DNA of 64,000 bases. Source: Fonsecaea monophora. Its lineage: Eukaryota > Ascomycota > Eurotiomycetes > Chaetothyriales > Herpotrichiellaceae. Numbering within the stretch: the first letter of the stretch is position 1; each line of letters starts with the position of its first letter. This document shows positions 19,971-32,500 of the stretch, piece after piece. The notes under the pieces were generated by a model, which did not search any database, was not told the DNA's origin, and saw only the letters and a program-made list of their open reading frames with translations. The position numbers were made by a program, and so were the translations under genes. The stretch spans positions 124,001-188,000 of the forward strand of contig NW_019173963.1 in the NCBI RefSeq assembly GCF_001642475.1, written 5' to 3'.

Positions 19971-22173
19971 TTATTTGTGACGATATTGCTCAAAGGCCAG
20001 ATCAGGCAGCCTCGGTTCTCTCGAGAAAGGAGGAGGACTTCCACCATGTTCACTCCTCCCTTGACTCAAGCTGCGGTAGCTGGTCGCCCCCATGCCGGCA
20101 GCACCCTTGACCAACGTCTCCTCGCTCTCGTCCTCTCGAGGTCCAAACCGTGAGTAAGCCTGGGCGCGCATCGGTTCGTAGCTTTGCCCAAACTCGGACA
20201 TGTTGCGAGCGTGGGGCGGAGGCGACCCTGAGTAAGGCTTTGGCTGGAGAAGAAAGGCATCACCCTCGAGATCTTGAGAGAGGTTTTTCTGGGCTGCCTT
20301 GCGGCGCTTTCGGTGGGGGTTTTCTTTGCAGCAGGTGATAATGCTGTTGATGATGATGAGAAATGCAAGGATGGCAGTCAAAGCGGATTGCACCACAATC
20401 AAGACAACGCCGGTGATGGTCTTTGTAGTTTGCGCAATTCCCAGCTCTTGAACAAAGATCAAGATACAGACGACCGACGCCACACGGACAATCTGAATGA
20501 TAATGTTGATCCAATTGCCCGACTTGCGCTGATACGGCCGACTCCACAAAAGCAGAATGAGCATCAAGGATTCAATGATCAATTGCCCGACGGTTTGGAC
20601 CAAACCATGGCCATCGCCCGCAGCCAGGACACACCCTTTGGCAAACATGTAGACAATGGAAGGGATGAAGAGCCACCAGTATCCTGTCTTATAGTTTTCG
20701 TAGAAGAGCTTGTACTTCTTCCAGGTCTCCTTGTTTTCGAACAGTGCGCTGGCGTCACCCTCGATTTTCTTCAGTTTGCGGACAACACTCCAGATCTTGA
20801 AGGTGTAGAACCCCAAGATGGCCGTGAAGGTGCCCAGAGTGACGCCCGCGAGAACCTTGGCAGCCCACGAGTCTCCGTGAGTGAATTGGTAAATGCAATA
20901 CAGGGTCCAGATGCCGTACAGCAGGAAAATCAAGTTGGTGATGGTTTGAGCCATGATGCGCCAATATTCTTTGCGGAAAGTGCTTAGAGACTTGGGGAAT
21001 CTGCCGAAAAGAGACCACGCCTCGAGAATAACCTTGAAAAGTAGAATACCAACCACAATGGCCGCAACTACGATTGCGAAGATCAGGAGGACCGTCATGA
21101 ACGTATTGGCCTGGGGGATTGTAAGCTGCTCGACGTAGCCCTGAATACCTTGGACCAGGTGTGATTCCTTGGAATTACCGTCGTCCGAATCTTCGCTGGT
21201 GCTATTGCCGAGAGAAGTCGTGATCTGGCGGACCATCAATGCGACAGATCGCTTTGCGATACCGCTCGTGGTCGAGGTTGTGCTACCATCAGGGAACACG
21301 AGAGTGGCGTTTCTGAGGAAATCGTAGCTTTCGTTGGTCAAATTGCCTCCCGTATGTGCTCGAAAAGAGTCAATGGACCTCTGGAGCCCACCCCACGAGA
21401 CGAGACCAGTGCTGAAGGCGAAATTCTTCGCGAAGCTGCGATACACTCCTGGGTAGTCGACCGAGTGCATCCCGTTCATGGCCATTCCTTGAAACCACCA
21501 CATGACCTCGGAGAAGCCAGGGCTGGAAGAGGACGAGCCAGGGTGAGCTCCAGTGGCAGCCGCGCCGACTAGTGACACAGCCAACGCGCCAGCGGCGATG
21601 GCGGCTGCGACGTACGATACCGCCGGCACATCTGTGGTTTTGCCGTTGGAGACCCCAGATTGAATGCAGGCCAGCTCTTGTCCGTCTTTGGCCTTGAGGA
21701 CCATCTGGGCGGTTCCATCGAGATCGGGGAGGGAGTAGGCGATGGAAGGGATGAGCGAGGTGTACTCTGACGGAATGACTTGTGACCCGTTGGCCGCAAA
21801 TGATGTTGCCGGCACTGCAGCGTCGTTAGAATCGTGCCGAATATACAAGAAAACAGCCACTCGACTTACCAGGACACAACTGATCAACTCTGGTGGAGTT
21901 GTCACAGGGGTCGAAAGAATTGTTATACACTTTGACGCCATATGCAGTCACAATCAGTTCGGCCGTGACAAACTGTTCTTTTGTACTGGAGCCCGAGACG
22001 TCGAAGTCGATTGTGTTCGTTGATCGGTCAAAGGAGATGTCGACATTGTTGACCTTGATGGTTGATGTGCCATTGTTACAATTGGAGAATCCATTTGTTT
22101 TCAAGATATCTGTTCCCAGCACAGATGGAAGGAGAGCCAGAGATGCCAATGCCAATGCTGATGGCCTCCACAT
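19971..22173 (-). CDS. ML-like domain / TRP-like membrane protein (FLC family)
   Basis: Two exons, 22173-21870 and 21814-19971, give 715 aa. The intron is 55 nt with G|GTAAGT donor, a CTAAC branch and CTGCAG acceptor. A signal peptide (about 1-20, LALASLALLPSVLG) precedes an ML-like lipid-binding domain (about 21-145) with paired cysteines (NCNN, DPCDNST, QLCPG). Then come a luminal region with N-glycosylation sites and about nine membrane segments of the TRP-like domain, including FMTVLLIFAIVVAAIVVGILLF and ITGVVLIVVQSALTAILAFLIII. The cytosolic tail is basic then Ser-rich. This is the architecture of yeast Flc1-3 (FAD transport into the ER, calcium homeostasis, wall maintenance) and S. pombe Pkd2. 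Which of these roles applies cannot be told from sequence. Confidence 0.92.
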
Positions 22174-24308
22174 GATGATGTTGGGTTATGTGTGTATCCG
22201 AGTGGTTGTCCCCTTGCCGTGGAACGGCACCGCACAACCTCTTTCTTTATATCTCTTCCCAAAGAACGTGTACCCTACGGTCTTGACAGGGGGCTGAGGA
22301 TGGAAGGTATTGACCTCAATGGGCGCCAATTGTCAGGGGAGGTAAACAAGATGTCTGCGTTCGATAGGTGGAGGTGGTAGAATCGAAAGCGAACGATAGA
22401 CAGAACAAAAAACAATGAGTCAAAAGCGAACGTGATAGAAGGAAGTGAGTGTTTGATGCAGGAACGATTGAACAAGTTTCATACAAGAGGGAAAAGGAAC
22501 CAAATGAAATGGATTTTCAGCTGCGTAGCCCTCGACATATGCGATGCGAGGAAAGATATGGCTCATGATCGGTCTAGTTGGCCAGGATCAAGGGTTCTGG
22601 GGCCGCATGGAGACGCCCGTTTCAAGCTGTGGATTCTGGGCACTCGGAGGACGACGACGACAGGCACCAGGAAAAGGTGAAATGGTTGAATCGATAGCCG
22701 GCGAGTGAGCAGGGGTGGTTTGGGTCAGTGGCGTTATTGGGAAAAACTTTGATGGTGTTTGAGTGGTTCGTGATCGATGGAGTTGGGGTTCGCCAATGGG
22801 TCATTGGGTCTTGGACTCTTCGTAGTGGCCAGTGGCCAGGGTTCCAGGGGCTGTTCTGGGAGGGGAGGGGGTGGCGCCGCCGCTAGAATACCACCCAGCA
22901 AAGAAAGCTGGGGGGAGAAAGAGGTGTTGAGCATCGAAGCCATCACTGCTAAGCTCGTTAGTTGAAAGTTCGTTGACTGTGTATGTGGTGGCTTGGAGGG
23001 TTGTGGGTATCCCCGAACAGGCCAACACCAGAGTTAGGGACGTTACGTCGCCTGTGTCTTAGGCAAGGTCGTACCTAAGAGTTTCTCCTCCAGGTTACCC
23101 AGTAGCTGACCTCACCTATACCTAGTCCTTTTTGCTGACTTGAAGGTATTCCGTGTTTCAAGGACTCCTGACATGCACCTGCGACACTCCTTGGCCTTCA
23201 GCCCTCACAACCATCATCCTGTAAGACTCCTGCGACACAATATACTCACCTTCCAGCTTCTTGTGATGGAAACCAACTGCCGAAAACGGCCATGATTCAA
23301 CACACCAGTGGAGCTGGGCAGCAGACAAACTTCGATGAGGCGCAGCGCTGCAGTTGCCATGTCCTTGCAACCGAAAACTCTTCCAGGGGACTGCCCATTC
23401 GTCCACCCCATACTTGTACCTATTCCCAGACGGCTCTAGCCATGACTGCGCCTCACCAAAATCCCTATAACCTCCCCTTAAACCATGGGGTTTTTTGTCC
23501 TTCGCACGCGGTACCTGCGTCGACCCATTTGACTCTGTCAGCATCTTATTCCGAATATAAGGAATGAACAACATTTGAACAGGCTTTGGCCCAGTTCATA
23601 CAGGTGGTATGCATATAAGCACGGAGCATTCCATAGTCACGGACCACGATCAAATATTGCGTGAGAGCACTGGTCTTCGAAAAACATGGGGACGGCCACA
23701 CGGATCTCTTCTCCCCGTACTTTACAGATTGACTCTTGGTAGCTAGAAGCTTGTGATGACTAGTGACGATTCTATTAATAGACAGAACCACTCCCTGGGT
23801 CACACACAGCCTCGTCTAGCTCCTCCACCGACAACTGAAGACCTCTTGAGTACCGAGTCTGAGTATGTACCTCGTAGAGTAGGTTTCATCAAGAAGGAAC
23901 CTAATGTGGCGGGAGGGTCACATATTTGACTGATTCCGCGTTATTGACTTGTTGTTGTTCTTTACCGTCTCTCGAATCGTGCCTGCGGACGTCCCCATCG
24001 CAAAATTCATCCAGTTTTCTTTGTTCCCTCTGCTATCTCATACACACGAGCCAGCAAGAATCCATAGGCACATAAATGCATCAGTTCGGTCCTTGCATAA
24101 TGAGAGTACGTAATGTCCACCAGCACTGGATTAACCATTCACCTGGTCAACGTTTTGGTCACATTTTCACTGTTGTATCGAGGCAAAATATCTTCTCCAG
24201 CTGGGCTCTTTCATCGTTAGGACGGGGGTTCCGATTGTAGGACAGTACTGGTAGTCCCGTCGACAGCCGACCTCCCCCACAAACAAACTCGAAACGCCGA
24301 GACAATCT
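22174..24308. other. 2.1-kb intergenic region
   Basis: It lies between the start of the TRP-like gene and the 3' end of the HRP1-like gene, both on the minus strand. A minus-strand frame at 23158-23574 is open but has no recognisable motif. No gene, RNA or repeat can be supported. Confidence 0.5.
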
Positions 24309-27300
24309 TCATCTCCCATATGGATGATACCGCCCCCTTCCTCCCCTAAAATTTGCTCCTGGCTTGCCGGCATTCTTGGGACCAGTGGGAGCATTGGCTG
24401 GAGCTGCGCTCGGCTGCGATGGGCCACCAGGACCCTTGGGTGGTTTTGGTGTATGCTGGCGAACGGGCCCCGCTGAACCTCGACCACCAGTGTTGCCTTC
24501 AGGCTGTGGAACGTCGTCGTACATGCCTTCCCATGACTGTGGACCGCCTCCATGATTGTGGCCTTGGTTCTGGAAGCCACCACCGCCGCGTGGGCCTTGC
24601 GGGAAACCTCCCGGGCGACGGACCTGCTGCTGTTGCTCATATTTCTGCTGTTCAAATGCCAACTGCTCTTGGGCTGAAAAGCTCCCACGCGGGCCGCCCA
24701 TATTGCCGGGACCCATTGGTTGTCGGTTTGATCCCATGTTCATCCCACCCTGTTGCATCTGCATCATCTGCTGCATCATTTGGGGGGACATGCCTTGCAT
24801 GTTGCCCATGCCACCGGCATTCTGGGCGTTTGGGCTATTTGCTCCTTGCATCTTCTGCATCTGTTGCTGCATCTGCATTTGCGCCATCATCTGCGGATTC
24901 ATACCCATATTTCCCATACCACCCATGTTACCCATCATGTTAGCCGCCATCTGCTGTTGCATCATTGCAAAGTATTGCTGCATTCTTTGCCAATACTGTG
25001 CCATCATCTGTGGAGTCATTCCGGTGGTGCCGCCCATCATATTGGGAGCTTGGGCTTGCGAGTTTTGCTGGGTCTGGGTGTTGTCATTGTTGAAGCGGTC
25101 ATCGCGTCCGAACTTGCCTCTTCCTCTACCGCGACCGTAATCATCATCCTCGCCCATTTTGCCTCGGGGCTGTGCACGCTTGACCTCGATGGGCTTTCCG
25201 AGGATCTCGAGGGGGTGGTATTGCAGGCATTTCTCTACGGCGGCATCACTGTCAAAGGTTACGAAACCGAAGCCTCGGGGTCGGCCGGTGTCCTTGTCCA
25301 TCATGAGCGTAGCATCGATAACCCGCCCAAATTGAGCGAAAAAGCTTTCAAAGTCTTCTTCCGTTGCATCTTGACTGACTCCCCCCACAAATATTTTGGC
25401 CGTCTTTTCCTGCTCGTCTCGTGGGATCGCTCGCTTGGGGTCGATCTGGGCACACCACAGTAAGCCTTCGTTCTTCCGACGGGCCGAATAGTTTCGAGAA
25501 AGGGAACCAAGTCTTTCCTGTCTCTCCCGGGATGTATCGAAATGGGTAGGTCTTACAATTTTGCCATCCAGGAAATGTTCCTTGACCATCACGGTGTTGA
25601 CTGTCTTGGGGTCCTTGAAGGTCAAAAATCCAAAGCCTCGTGAGCGGCCCGTTGCGCTGTCTCGCATGACGGTGCATTCTTGGACTTCGCCGAACTGTGA
25701 GAAGTAGTCATGGAGTGATTCTATCAACGGGGGTCAGTACGGTGCTGGATCAGCATATGTGGCGACGCATGAGGTTTTTTGGTGTATGTAGAGGCGCGGG
25801 TGTGTTTTCTCTTACGATCTGTCGTTTCCCAATTAAGTCCTCCTATGAACATTTTTCTGTACACATTGCTATGTTAGCTATGAAAAGCCGATCTGAGAAT
25901 GAAGGTGACAGCGTGGGACAGGGCGGAAAACAACAGAATTGAACGTTAGATAGGGACCATGGAGTGTCGTTCGCAGAAAGACTCTCCTAGTCCTCGAAGC
26001 AACGGCCTCATCTCAACTCAGCTGCGGTCAACCCCTTGCGCAGTCGTCCAGGTTTCGTGGGCCAAATCCGCAAGGTCGTGAGTAGGTGGTGTTCGCCCGC
26101 ATGAGAGATGTTCTAGAAGTACAGGGCATGGTGTGTGGGTTCTGTTTGCTGAGTGGGCAATCGTGGTGGCGGATTGTTGCAGCGAGCCAGATGAATGTGG
26201 CCTCCATCATCAACTTGACATACAGACCGGGGTGGGACGAGGCCAAGACTATGCGGCTGGATTTTGCCCGCCTTGCAGGATGCATACACGGTCCAATATC
26301 TTCCTGAGGACATCTCCTCGACGTCCATCTTCAGTCTGTAGCGCTTGAGCGACTCGTAACCCTGCAGCCTCGCAGCCTCGCAGCCTTGCGAAGGATGGCA
26401 ACTTTGGCGGTGGACGTAGCCATTCTCATACACGATGTAACAGCATGTCGATCCTTCGGGATGGCTTGTTCTCTCTTTCCCTCAACATGCGCAAAGAGTC
26501 GACTTCTTCTAGCGGACAGAGGCAAAGGTTTTGTTGGCTCTTTGAGATTCAGCAGATACTCCATAAGCATCTATCTCCTGCCTGGTCTTGGGCTTTGTTA
26601 CTCTGCTCTGCCTGGAAAAGTATCTTGGTGTACGGTAGTAGTTTCTTGCCCACTATTCTGGCTTCGCTGAATGAACACTTTTTTCGGCAATGAGATCGAC
26701 TTGGCTAGTTTGATGTAACATGTAGCTAGCCACTGCTGCGCGGTTCAATTGGAGAGGCTTTCCAATTCCCTAACCAGTCCGATCGACCTCGAATTGCAGC
26801 TGTCCAAGCGCAACTTGAAAGCCATCTGAGGGTTGAACAGATGCCAGCAGCTCATCCGCACCTGTCCTAATATCGCGAGGGCCTGAAGCCAGTTGTAACA
26901 GACTGCTTGACCAATCGCAGACCTGAAAATGTTGTGCGTAATATAGATGTACGAGCCATCCATTTCCACCATGATTGACCCCATTTGTTGTCTTTGACCC
27001 ATGAAAGGCACCGCACCTTCGAATCACGCGGTTGCAAGTTTTCGTATACGATGCTCAACTCCGCGGAACTGTTGCTGGGAGCTGCCCGTGCCATGGCCAA
27101 CCCCGCCGTGAATCCAGATCCCTCTTTTCCACGTTCTCTCGCAGCTGATCCAACTCTTTTCCTTATTCCTCACAGAAATTTTCACAACGAGGGCAGCATG
27201 GGAAAGATGAAGCACAGGGGCAGTGTAGGACGAGGGAAAATCGACAAGCACATATACTCACCCGTCCTCTTTCATATTGACGTTGAAGACCTCGGGTTGC

Positions 27301-27664
27301 GATGGCTTCTCGTGGAAATCTTGGGCTTGCTTGGGACTATGAGCGCCGTTGGTGGGTTCATCCTGGCCCGGGGGTTCCGTGTCGAAGGACGTAGGGTCGT
27401 AGGCTATCTCTGGTTCCTCGCCATAGCCTGGTGCCTCACTCGTTTTCATTACTGTATCGATTGCGGCAGTCTGTGCAGCAGATGGAGCAGCAGGTTTGCT
27501 GGAACCATGGTTCTCGTCCGCATCGTAGCTGGAAATGTCATGTCAGGGTTCGTGCCAGTCTCAATGAACACAAGGTAGGTCCAGACGAGGGATTAAATCA
27601 ACGGAGAGAGGGAAACATACAGATCTGCAAAGAGATCTTCCTCGACATCGTCGGGTTCTGCCAT
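24309..27664 (-). CDS. HRP1: HRP1/Nab4-like hnRNP with two RRM domains
   Basis: Five exons: 27664-27621, 27528-27262, 25856-25816, 25720-25557 and 25445-24309 (550 aa). The N-terminus MAEPDDVEEDLFADLYDADE is acidic and Hrp1-like. RRM1 has RNP2 MFIGGL (106-111) and RNP1 RGFGFLTF (145-152). The linker KIIDPKRAIPRDEQEK is diagnostic. RRM2 has KIFVGG (189-194) and RGFGFVTF (229-236). The C-terminal half is Met/Gln/Asn/Gly-rich, prion-like, ending in RGG-type GGRGRYHPYGR. In yeast, Hrp1 (CF IB) binds the UA-rich efficiency element in mRNA 3'-end formation, and shuttles with mRNA. Intron 2 (25857-27261, 1405 nt) is exceptional for this window. Intron 3 (25446-25556, 111 nt) is a multiple of three without a stop, so it looks like coding sequence unless the family linker is known. 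Confidence 0.93.
25857..27261 (-). other. 1.4-kb intron of the HRP1-like gene
   Basis: Donor GG|GTGAGT at 27261, branch-like GCTAAC and acceptor TGTACAG at 25857. It is more than ten times longer than other introns here. I see no convincing nested gene or RNA inside. It separates the acidic N-terminus from RRM1. Confidence 0.8.
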
Positions 27665-28222
27665 CTTTATCGTGCACCAAGTAAGGAAATGGTGATCAGA
27701 GGTGTTACGCTTCTGCTCACAAGATCTCGCTGAGGACGCGCCTTACAATCCAGTGACGTAATCAACAGCAGCAGCAGGTGGTAGAAGGGCAAAACGAAGC
27801 GGTGACCTTGGCTGAGATGAGGCGAGTGTGAAAATGTTAGACGACGAGATGAGGTGAAAACAACATTGTAACAGAGGCTGCGGCGCTGAACTCTACCAGA
27901 GAAGTACCTCGTAAGCCCCCCGAATTTGTTTGGCGCCGCAATGGGTTCAAGGCGCAATTATTATTGGCCTTGGCGGCGTTGACTGGCACCCAGACTGGAT
28001 TGGCAGAGTGGACCGAATCCGGTGCTTGTGACATCCCGCCCTGCACCACCGCCCGCACGACCCTCAGCGGGCGCCATGTACCATGTAAACATGCTGGTTT
28101 CATCGACTGAACATCTCAACAACAACGTTTAAGGATGTTCTCGCCGCCTCATGCAAAGGTACTCAGGAGGAAATCTCAATAACCTTTCTCTAGGAGTGGC
28201 CTAATTCGCAGACAGAGCCATC
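27665..28222. other. Divergent promoter, HRP1-like / GYP1
   Basis: About 560 bp between the two divergent starts. No specific element could be assigned. Confidence 0.5.
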
Positions 28223-30332
28223 ATGGCTCACAAAAAGGCCCAGCAGCAGGTAACGTTTCCCGATTTGAGATGTCATCGAGTCTCTACTGACATATTCTAG
28301 GAGATGGTCCAGGTTGGTTCGTGTCTCCCCGACTCCCGATGCTCTCTCAATCTCTCTGAGTTAAAAGAGCGCTAGCTAACGCCGAGATGCGCCTTAGATA
28401 GATCAGAGTATGGATATCGTGAGCACCAAGCTGTCAATCGGAATCTTGCTAACACACTGAAGACGACCATCTTCGCCGTTTTGGCGAGGACGACCGTCGA
28501 CACCTCGTCAGACCTCGGGGCAGGCGACGAAGGTGTTTGGCGCTTCATACTCCCATGCCGATATGCTAAAAATCGAGTCATTGTAAGTCATCAATGGACC
28601 ATGGGGGGCACGTAACTGATCGAGTGGCCAGAAACCTGGGACCTCATTCGAGGCCAAGGACGCCCCCAGCTACATCAGCCCGATTGTCGCAGACTCCTCC
28701 GTCGGATAGGCCGCACTTTCAGTCTCCGGAACGAAAACCCTACTCAGGCTATACCTCGTCCGCGTTGGGTGAGAGCTGGGACTTGGCTGGTGGGGGAGAC
28801 GCGGAAGGAGACGACGACGATCTGGTCTATGAGGACGACGAAGATGAATTTGGTCTGCCCAGCATTGCAAGCATGCGTCGAAAGAGGAGTATAAAAAACA
28901 AGACGGTGAAGGCAGAGCAAATTGCGTATCCAAGTCTGTCGCAGACTACTTCTGCTCCAGCTTTGGCACCTTCTCCGTTTCCACGTTCCGCCAGATCCAA
29001 CAGTTTCGATATCGCTGAAGAGCGGAACCCGCTGTCGTACCCAAGCACCAAAAAGGGCGAAGGCAAAATCCTGAGGCCCCAATACAAAGACATTCTGAGG
29101 GATCCAGCAAACTCGTTGCATCTCATTAGTTTCCCTTCTCTGCCTCCGAATGCGACGCCGAAAGAAGCAGAGGCCCATAGCACAAGGGTGTCACGGATCA
29201 ACAAGTTCAAGCGAATATTGCAGGCGAGCTCTGTTTCTTTGCCAGACTTGCGAGCCGCAGCCTGGTCAGGAGTACCTGAAGAGGTACGCGCCATTACATG
29301 GCAGCTTCTCCTTGGCCATCTACCAACTAACAGCGAACGACGTGTCACAACCCTGGAGCGGAAGCGGAAAGAATATCTTGATGCTGTGCAACAAGCTTTC
29401 AATTCCGGGACGATGGCTGGCAGAAGTGCATCGAGCACAGGACTACCTGGACTTGCTTCACAGCCACCAGTCAGCACCGGTCGCGGAAGAGGATTGGATG
29501 AGGCGATTTGGCATCAGGTTAGCATTGATGTACCTCGGACAAACCCTCATATACCGTTGTATGGGTTCGAAGCCACGCAACGATCTCTCGAACGCATTCT
29601 CTACGTTTGGGCAATTCGACACCCAGCAAGTGGATATGTGCAAGGGATCAACGATTTAGCCACGCCCTTTTGGCAAGTCTTCCTAGGTACCTATATCACG
29701 GACTTGGATGTCGAAAGTGGGATGGATCCCGGCCAGTTACCAAGGCCGGTTCTGGACGCCGTCGAGGCAGACACATTTTGGTGTCTGACAAAGCTGTTGG
29801 ACGGCATACAGGACAACTACATCGTCGCGCAGCCAGGCATTCATCGTCAAGTTGCTGCTCTGCGAGATTTGACAACCAGAATCGACGTAGGCTTGGCTAA
29901 GCATTTTGAAAACGAGCACGTGGAATACATGCAATTCAGTTTCAGGTGGATGAACTGCCTGTTGATGCGCGAATTGAGCATTAAGAGCGTCATCCGCATG
30001 TGGGACACATACATGGTAAGACTGAGCCGTCTGGTGTGACCAATTTCCTACTGATGCGAAGACTCCAGGCCGAAGAGAATGGCTTTTCCCAGTTTCACCT
30101 CTACGTCTGCGCAGCATTCCTCGTCAAGTGGTCTGACAAATTGATGAAGATGAACTTCCAAGAGATCTTGATGTTCCTACAGGCATTGCCGACTCGCGAA
30201 TGGACAGAAAAAGATATTGAACTTCTACTGAGCGAGGCTTTTATTTGGCAGAGTCTGTTCCGTGGATCAAGAGCGCATTTGCGGACTCAAAATAGCACCG
30301 TCCCGATGGGTTCACTCGGTCCTTCTACTTGA
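28223..30332 (+). CDS. GYP1: TBC-domain Rab GTPase-activating protein Gyp1
   Basis: Firm exons are 28463-28582, 28632-30015 and 30069-30332. The 49-nt intron before 28632 has GTAAGT, CTGAT and CAG, so an ATG at 28594 that lies inside it is not preferred. A tentative 5' end uses micro-exons 28223-28249, 28301-28312 and 28402-28418, which gives 607 aa in frame; this part is uncertain. The N-terminal third is Ser/Pro-rich and contains SGYTSSALGESWD, typical of fungal Gyp1. The TBC domain shows the arginine finger in GVPEEVRAITW and the glutamine finger in SGYVQGINDL, followed by FWCLTKLLDGIQDNY and FSFRWMNCLLMREL. Gyp1 stimulates GTP hydrolysis by Ypt1/Rab1 and limits ER-Golgi traffic at the Golgi. 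Confidence 0.88.
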
Positions 30333-32500
30333 CCGTCTACCCTGCGACCGAATGTCCACTTCTCTAACCTCGACGTTCCAGCTTCTCGCTGATGTATTTT
30401 CGCCAAGCTGTTTGGCCCAAACTGTCCGGCATCCTCAATAATTACTTGGAACCCCGAGATACCGTCGTTATAGAAGTGGAGTCGGCACTCAGATGGACAT
30501 ACTTTTGTGGATGAACTCTCCACGAGTTGGTCGATGGACTATCTGTATATCGACGACTCCACCATTTCACGCCCGCTGAATCCACGCCGGTTGGCATTGG
30601 ACAGAGGCACAAGGAATGCAAGACCCAAGATTGATGATCGTTAAGATCACAGTTAGCGCTCATGCCTTTCCCGTCTAGATAGACTGGGTGTCACTGCCGA
30701 CTCCTCCGACTAATGAACCGGATTATTCTCGTCGCTTGAGGGCATGCCTGAACCATTTCTGCCTCCTTCGTCTCGGCCAGAACACCACAGGAATCGTCGA
30801 GGCCAAAGATGTTAGGACAACCGGAATGGAAGTACACAGCTTTTCAGACCTGCTGCTTGGGGAGTAATGGCACATGGCAGCTACTGTCGGAGATCCGGGA
30901 AGTCAGAACTTATTGTAGAAGTCAGAAATGATGGTGGACAGAACAACGAGAGGGTTAAGATAGCTAGCTCTCTACCGCAGTTTATGGTGAGATGCTGTTC
31001 GCATGCTTGGAGGCTGTTTCTTGCCACGTGGTGCCTTTCAGACGGTCTATCGATCGTCAACATCAGTGCAGCCGTCGATGGCGCTGTTTCCATGTCAAAA
31101 GCTCGAAGTATCGAGGCACCACATTCAGGGCATCAGAAGTCTAAGTCGAATTCTCCGGGTCAGCCTGAACCGGGCTTCACCATCATTTCTCGGCTGGGTT
31201 GGCTATTGTGAGAGGGCTTTTGAAGGGTAAGGCTGCCGCGTCCCCGCCAAGATGCGTTCGACGGAAGAAGAGACTTCAACACTTGAATTGCTGAATTGTG
31301 AGAATCAGCCTCGTTTTTGACTGTCCATAATACGAACCTGATTGAAAGTGGCCTCGAAGTTCTGCAAGCAAAATGACATATGGCAGCCATGGAGGAAGCT
31401 TTCAGCAAGCAATTAGCTGACCAAACTTTCTTTCGGTACAATGAGACGGGTTATGCACATGAAATTGTCGCCGAATACACTGTCCTTATTCTTTGTACAC
31501 TTCGCAACCTGCATAGCTGTACGCCAATTGAGACATAGCCAACTATTCCAGTTTCACTAAGCAGTCATAGCAATTTTTCTAAGGGTCTGCACTTGATCAG
31601 ACATATTTGATGACTGTCGAGCCATGGCAAACTGAGACTGTAGCACAGTCAAAACAGTCAAAGGAACGAGGCTGAGGATCGAGGATGTTGTCCCCTAGAA
31701 CACAAGGCTGATTCTTGCTGACTAAAAGACAAATTAAGTCACGTGATGCCATAGCTTTGTCATGTGACAATCTGCCGCATTCAGTTTTTCTGCCTGCCGA
31801 ATAAAAAGGCTGCCTCCATGCCTGCGCCTCCGTCTCGTTCCAACCTCTTCTTCCGCCATCATCCCCTCCGCAACACTTCTCTTTCCATAATCCATCCGTG
31901 TCGGCCTTATCCTCGCTTTACCCATCTACCAACGTTTCGTGCGCCTAATCATAGATTCTGACTTGTTTCGACGGCGAATCTCATTGTTTTCGCTTTCTCG
32001 TCACTCTCCGCAAACGGACGCTTTCACCACACACCGGTGCTGACATTAGTCTTGGGAGGGGTTAAGATCATCGTGAGGGAGACTTTCTTCCTGCAATCAG
32101 CACCTGTTGTAGAGCTGGAAAAACAAGAGACATTTCCTGTCAAGAGCTGGGATCAGATTCAGGAAAGAGGGAATTTCTTTTGTTGCGTGTGTCATTGCTT
32201 CGAGTGGCAGAGCTACATTGGCAGTGCAGCGCAGCTCAGTGCAAGAACGACTGGCGAAAGGAACAGGCTCGCCTGAGTTGGACTCAGTTCTCTCAAGCTG
32301 GACTTATTATTCGTTTACTTACAATAACATCTGCCTTTTTCCCCCTTGTCGTCTTCTGACTTTGTGTCCCTTGGAATCTATCTACGCCAAAAGGTCACCG
32401 CACGCTCAGCATTCTGTTCACCTCCAGCTTACTGCGACAAGCACATACACTATTGTCCCACTGGGGGTCTGAGCCGCTGTCGGGCGTTGGCGTTGCCACC
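30333..32500. other. 2.2-kb intergenic region before MPE1
   Basis: It holds the 3' side of GYP1 and the promoter/leader of MPE1. C/D-box-like motifs (TGATGA near 31608, CTGA near 31671) lack a terminal stem and are not called. No gene is seen. Confidence 0.5.

Noticed and set aside
23158..23574. Minus-strand frame of 138 codons downstream of the HRP1-like gene
   Set aside because: A fragment reading YKYGVDEW looked protein-like, but no family pattern continues on either side.
26985..27578. 197-codon plus-strand open frame overlapping the HRP1-like gene
   Set aside because: It is antisense to exon 2 and the intron, has no recognisable domain, and the minus-strand exons fit Hrp1 exactly.
28594..28631. 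ATG at 28594 as the GYP1 start
   Set aside because: It lies in a well-formed 49-nt intron, and splicing to an upstream in-frame exon gives a better N-terminus.
31600..31680. Possible C/D box snoRNA (TGATGA ... CTGA)
   Set aside because: Flanks do not form a terminal stem and internal boxes are poor.
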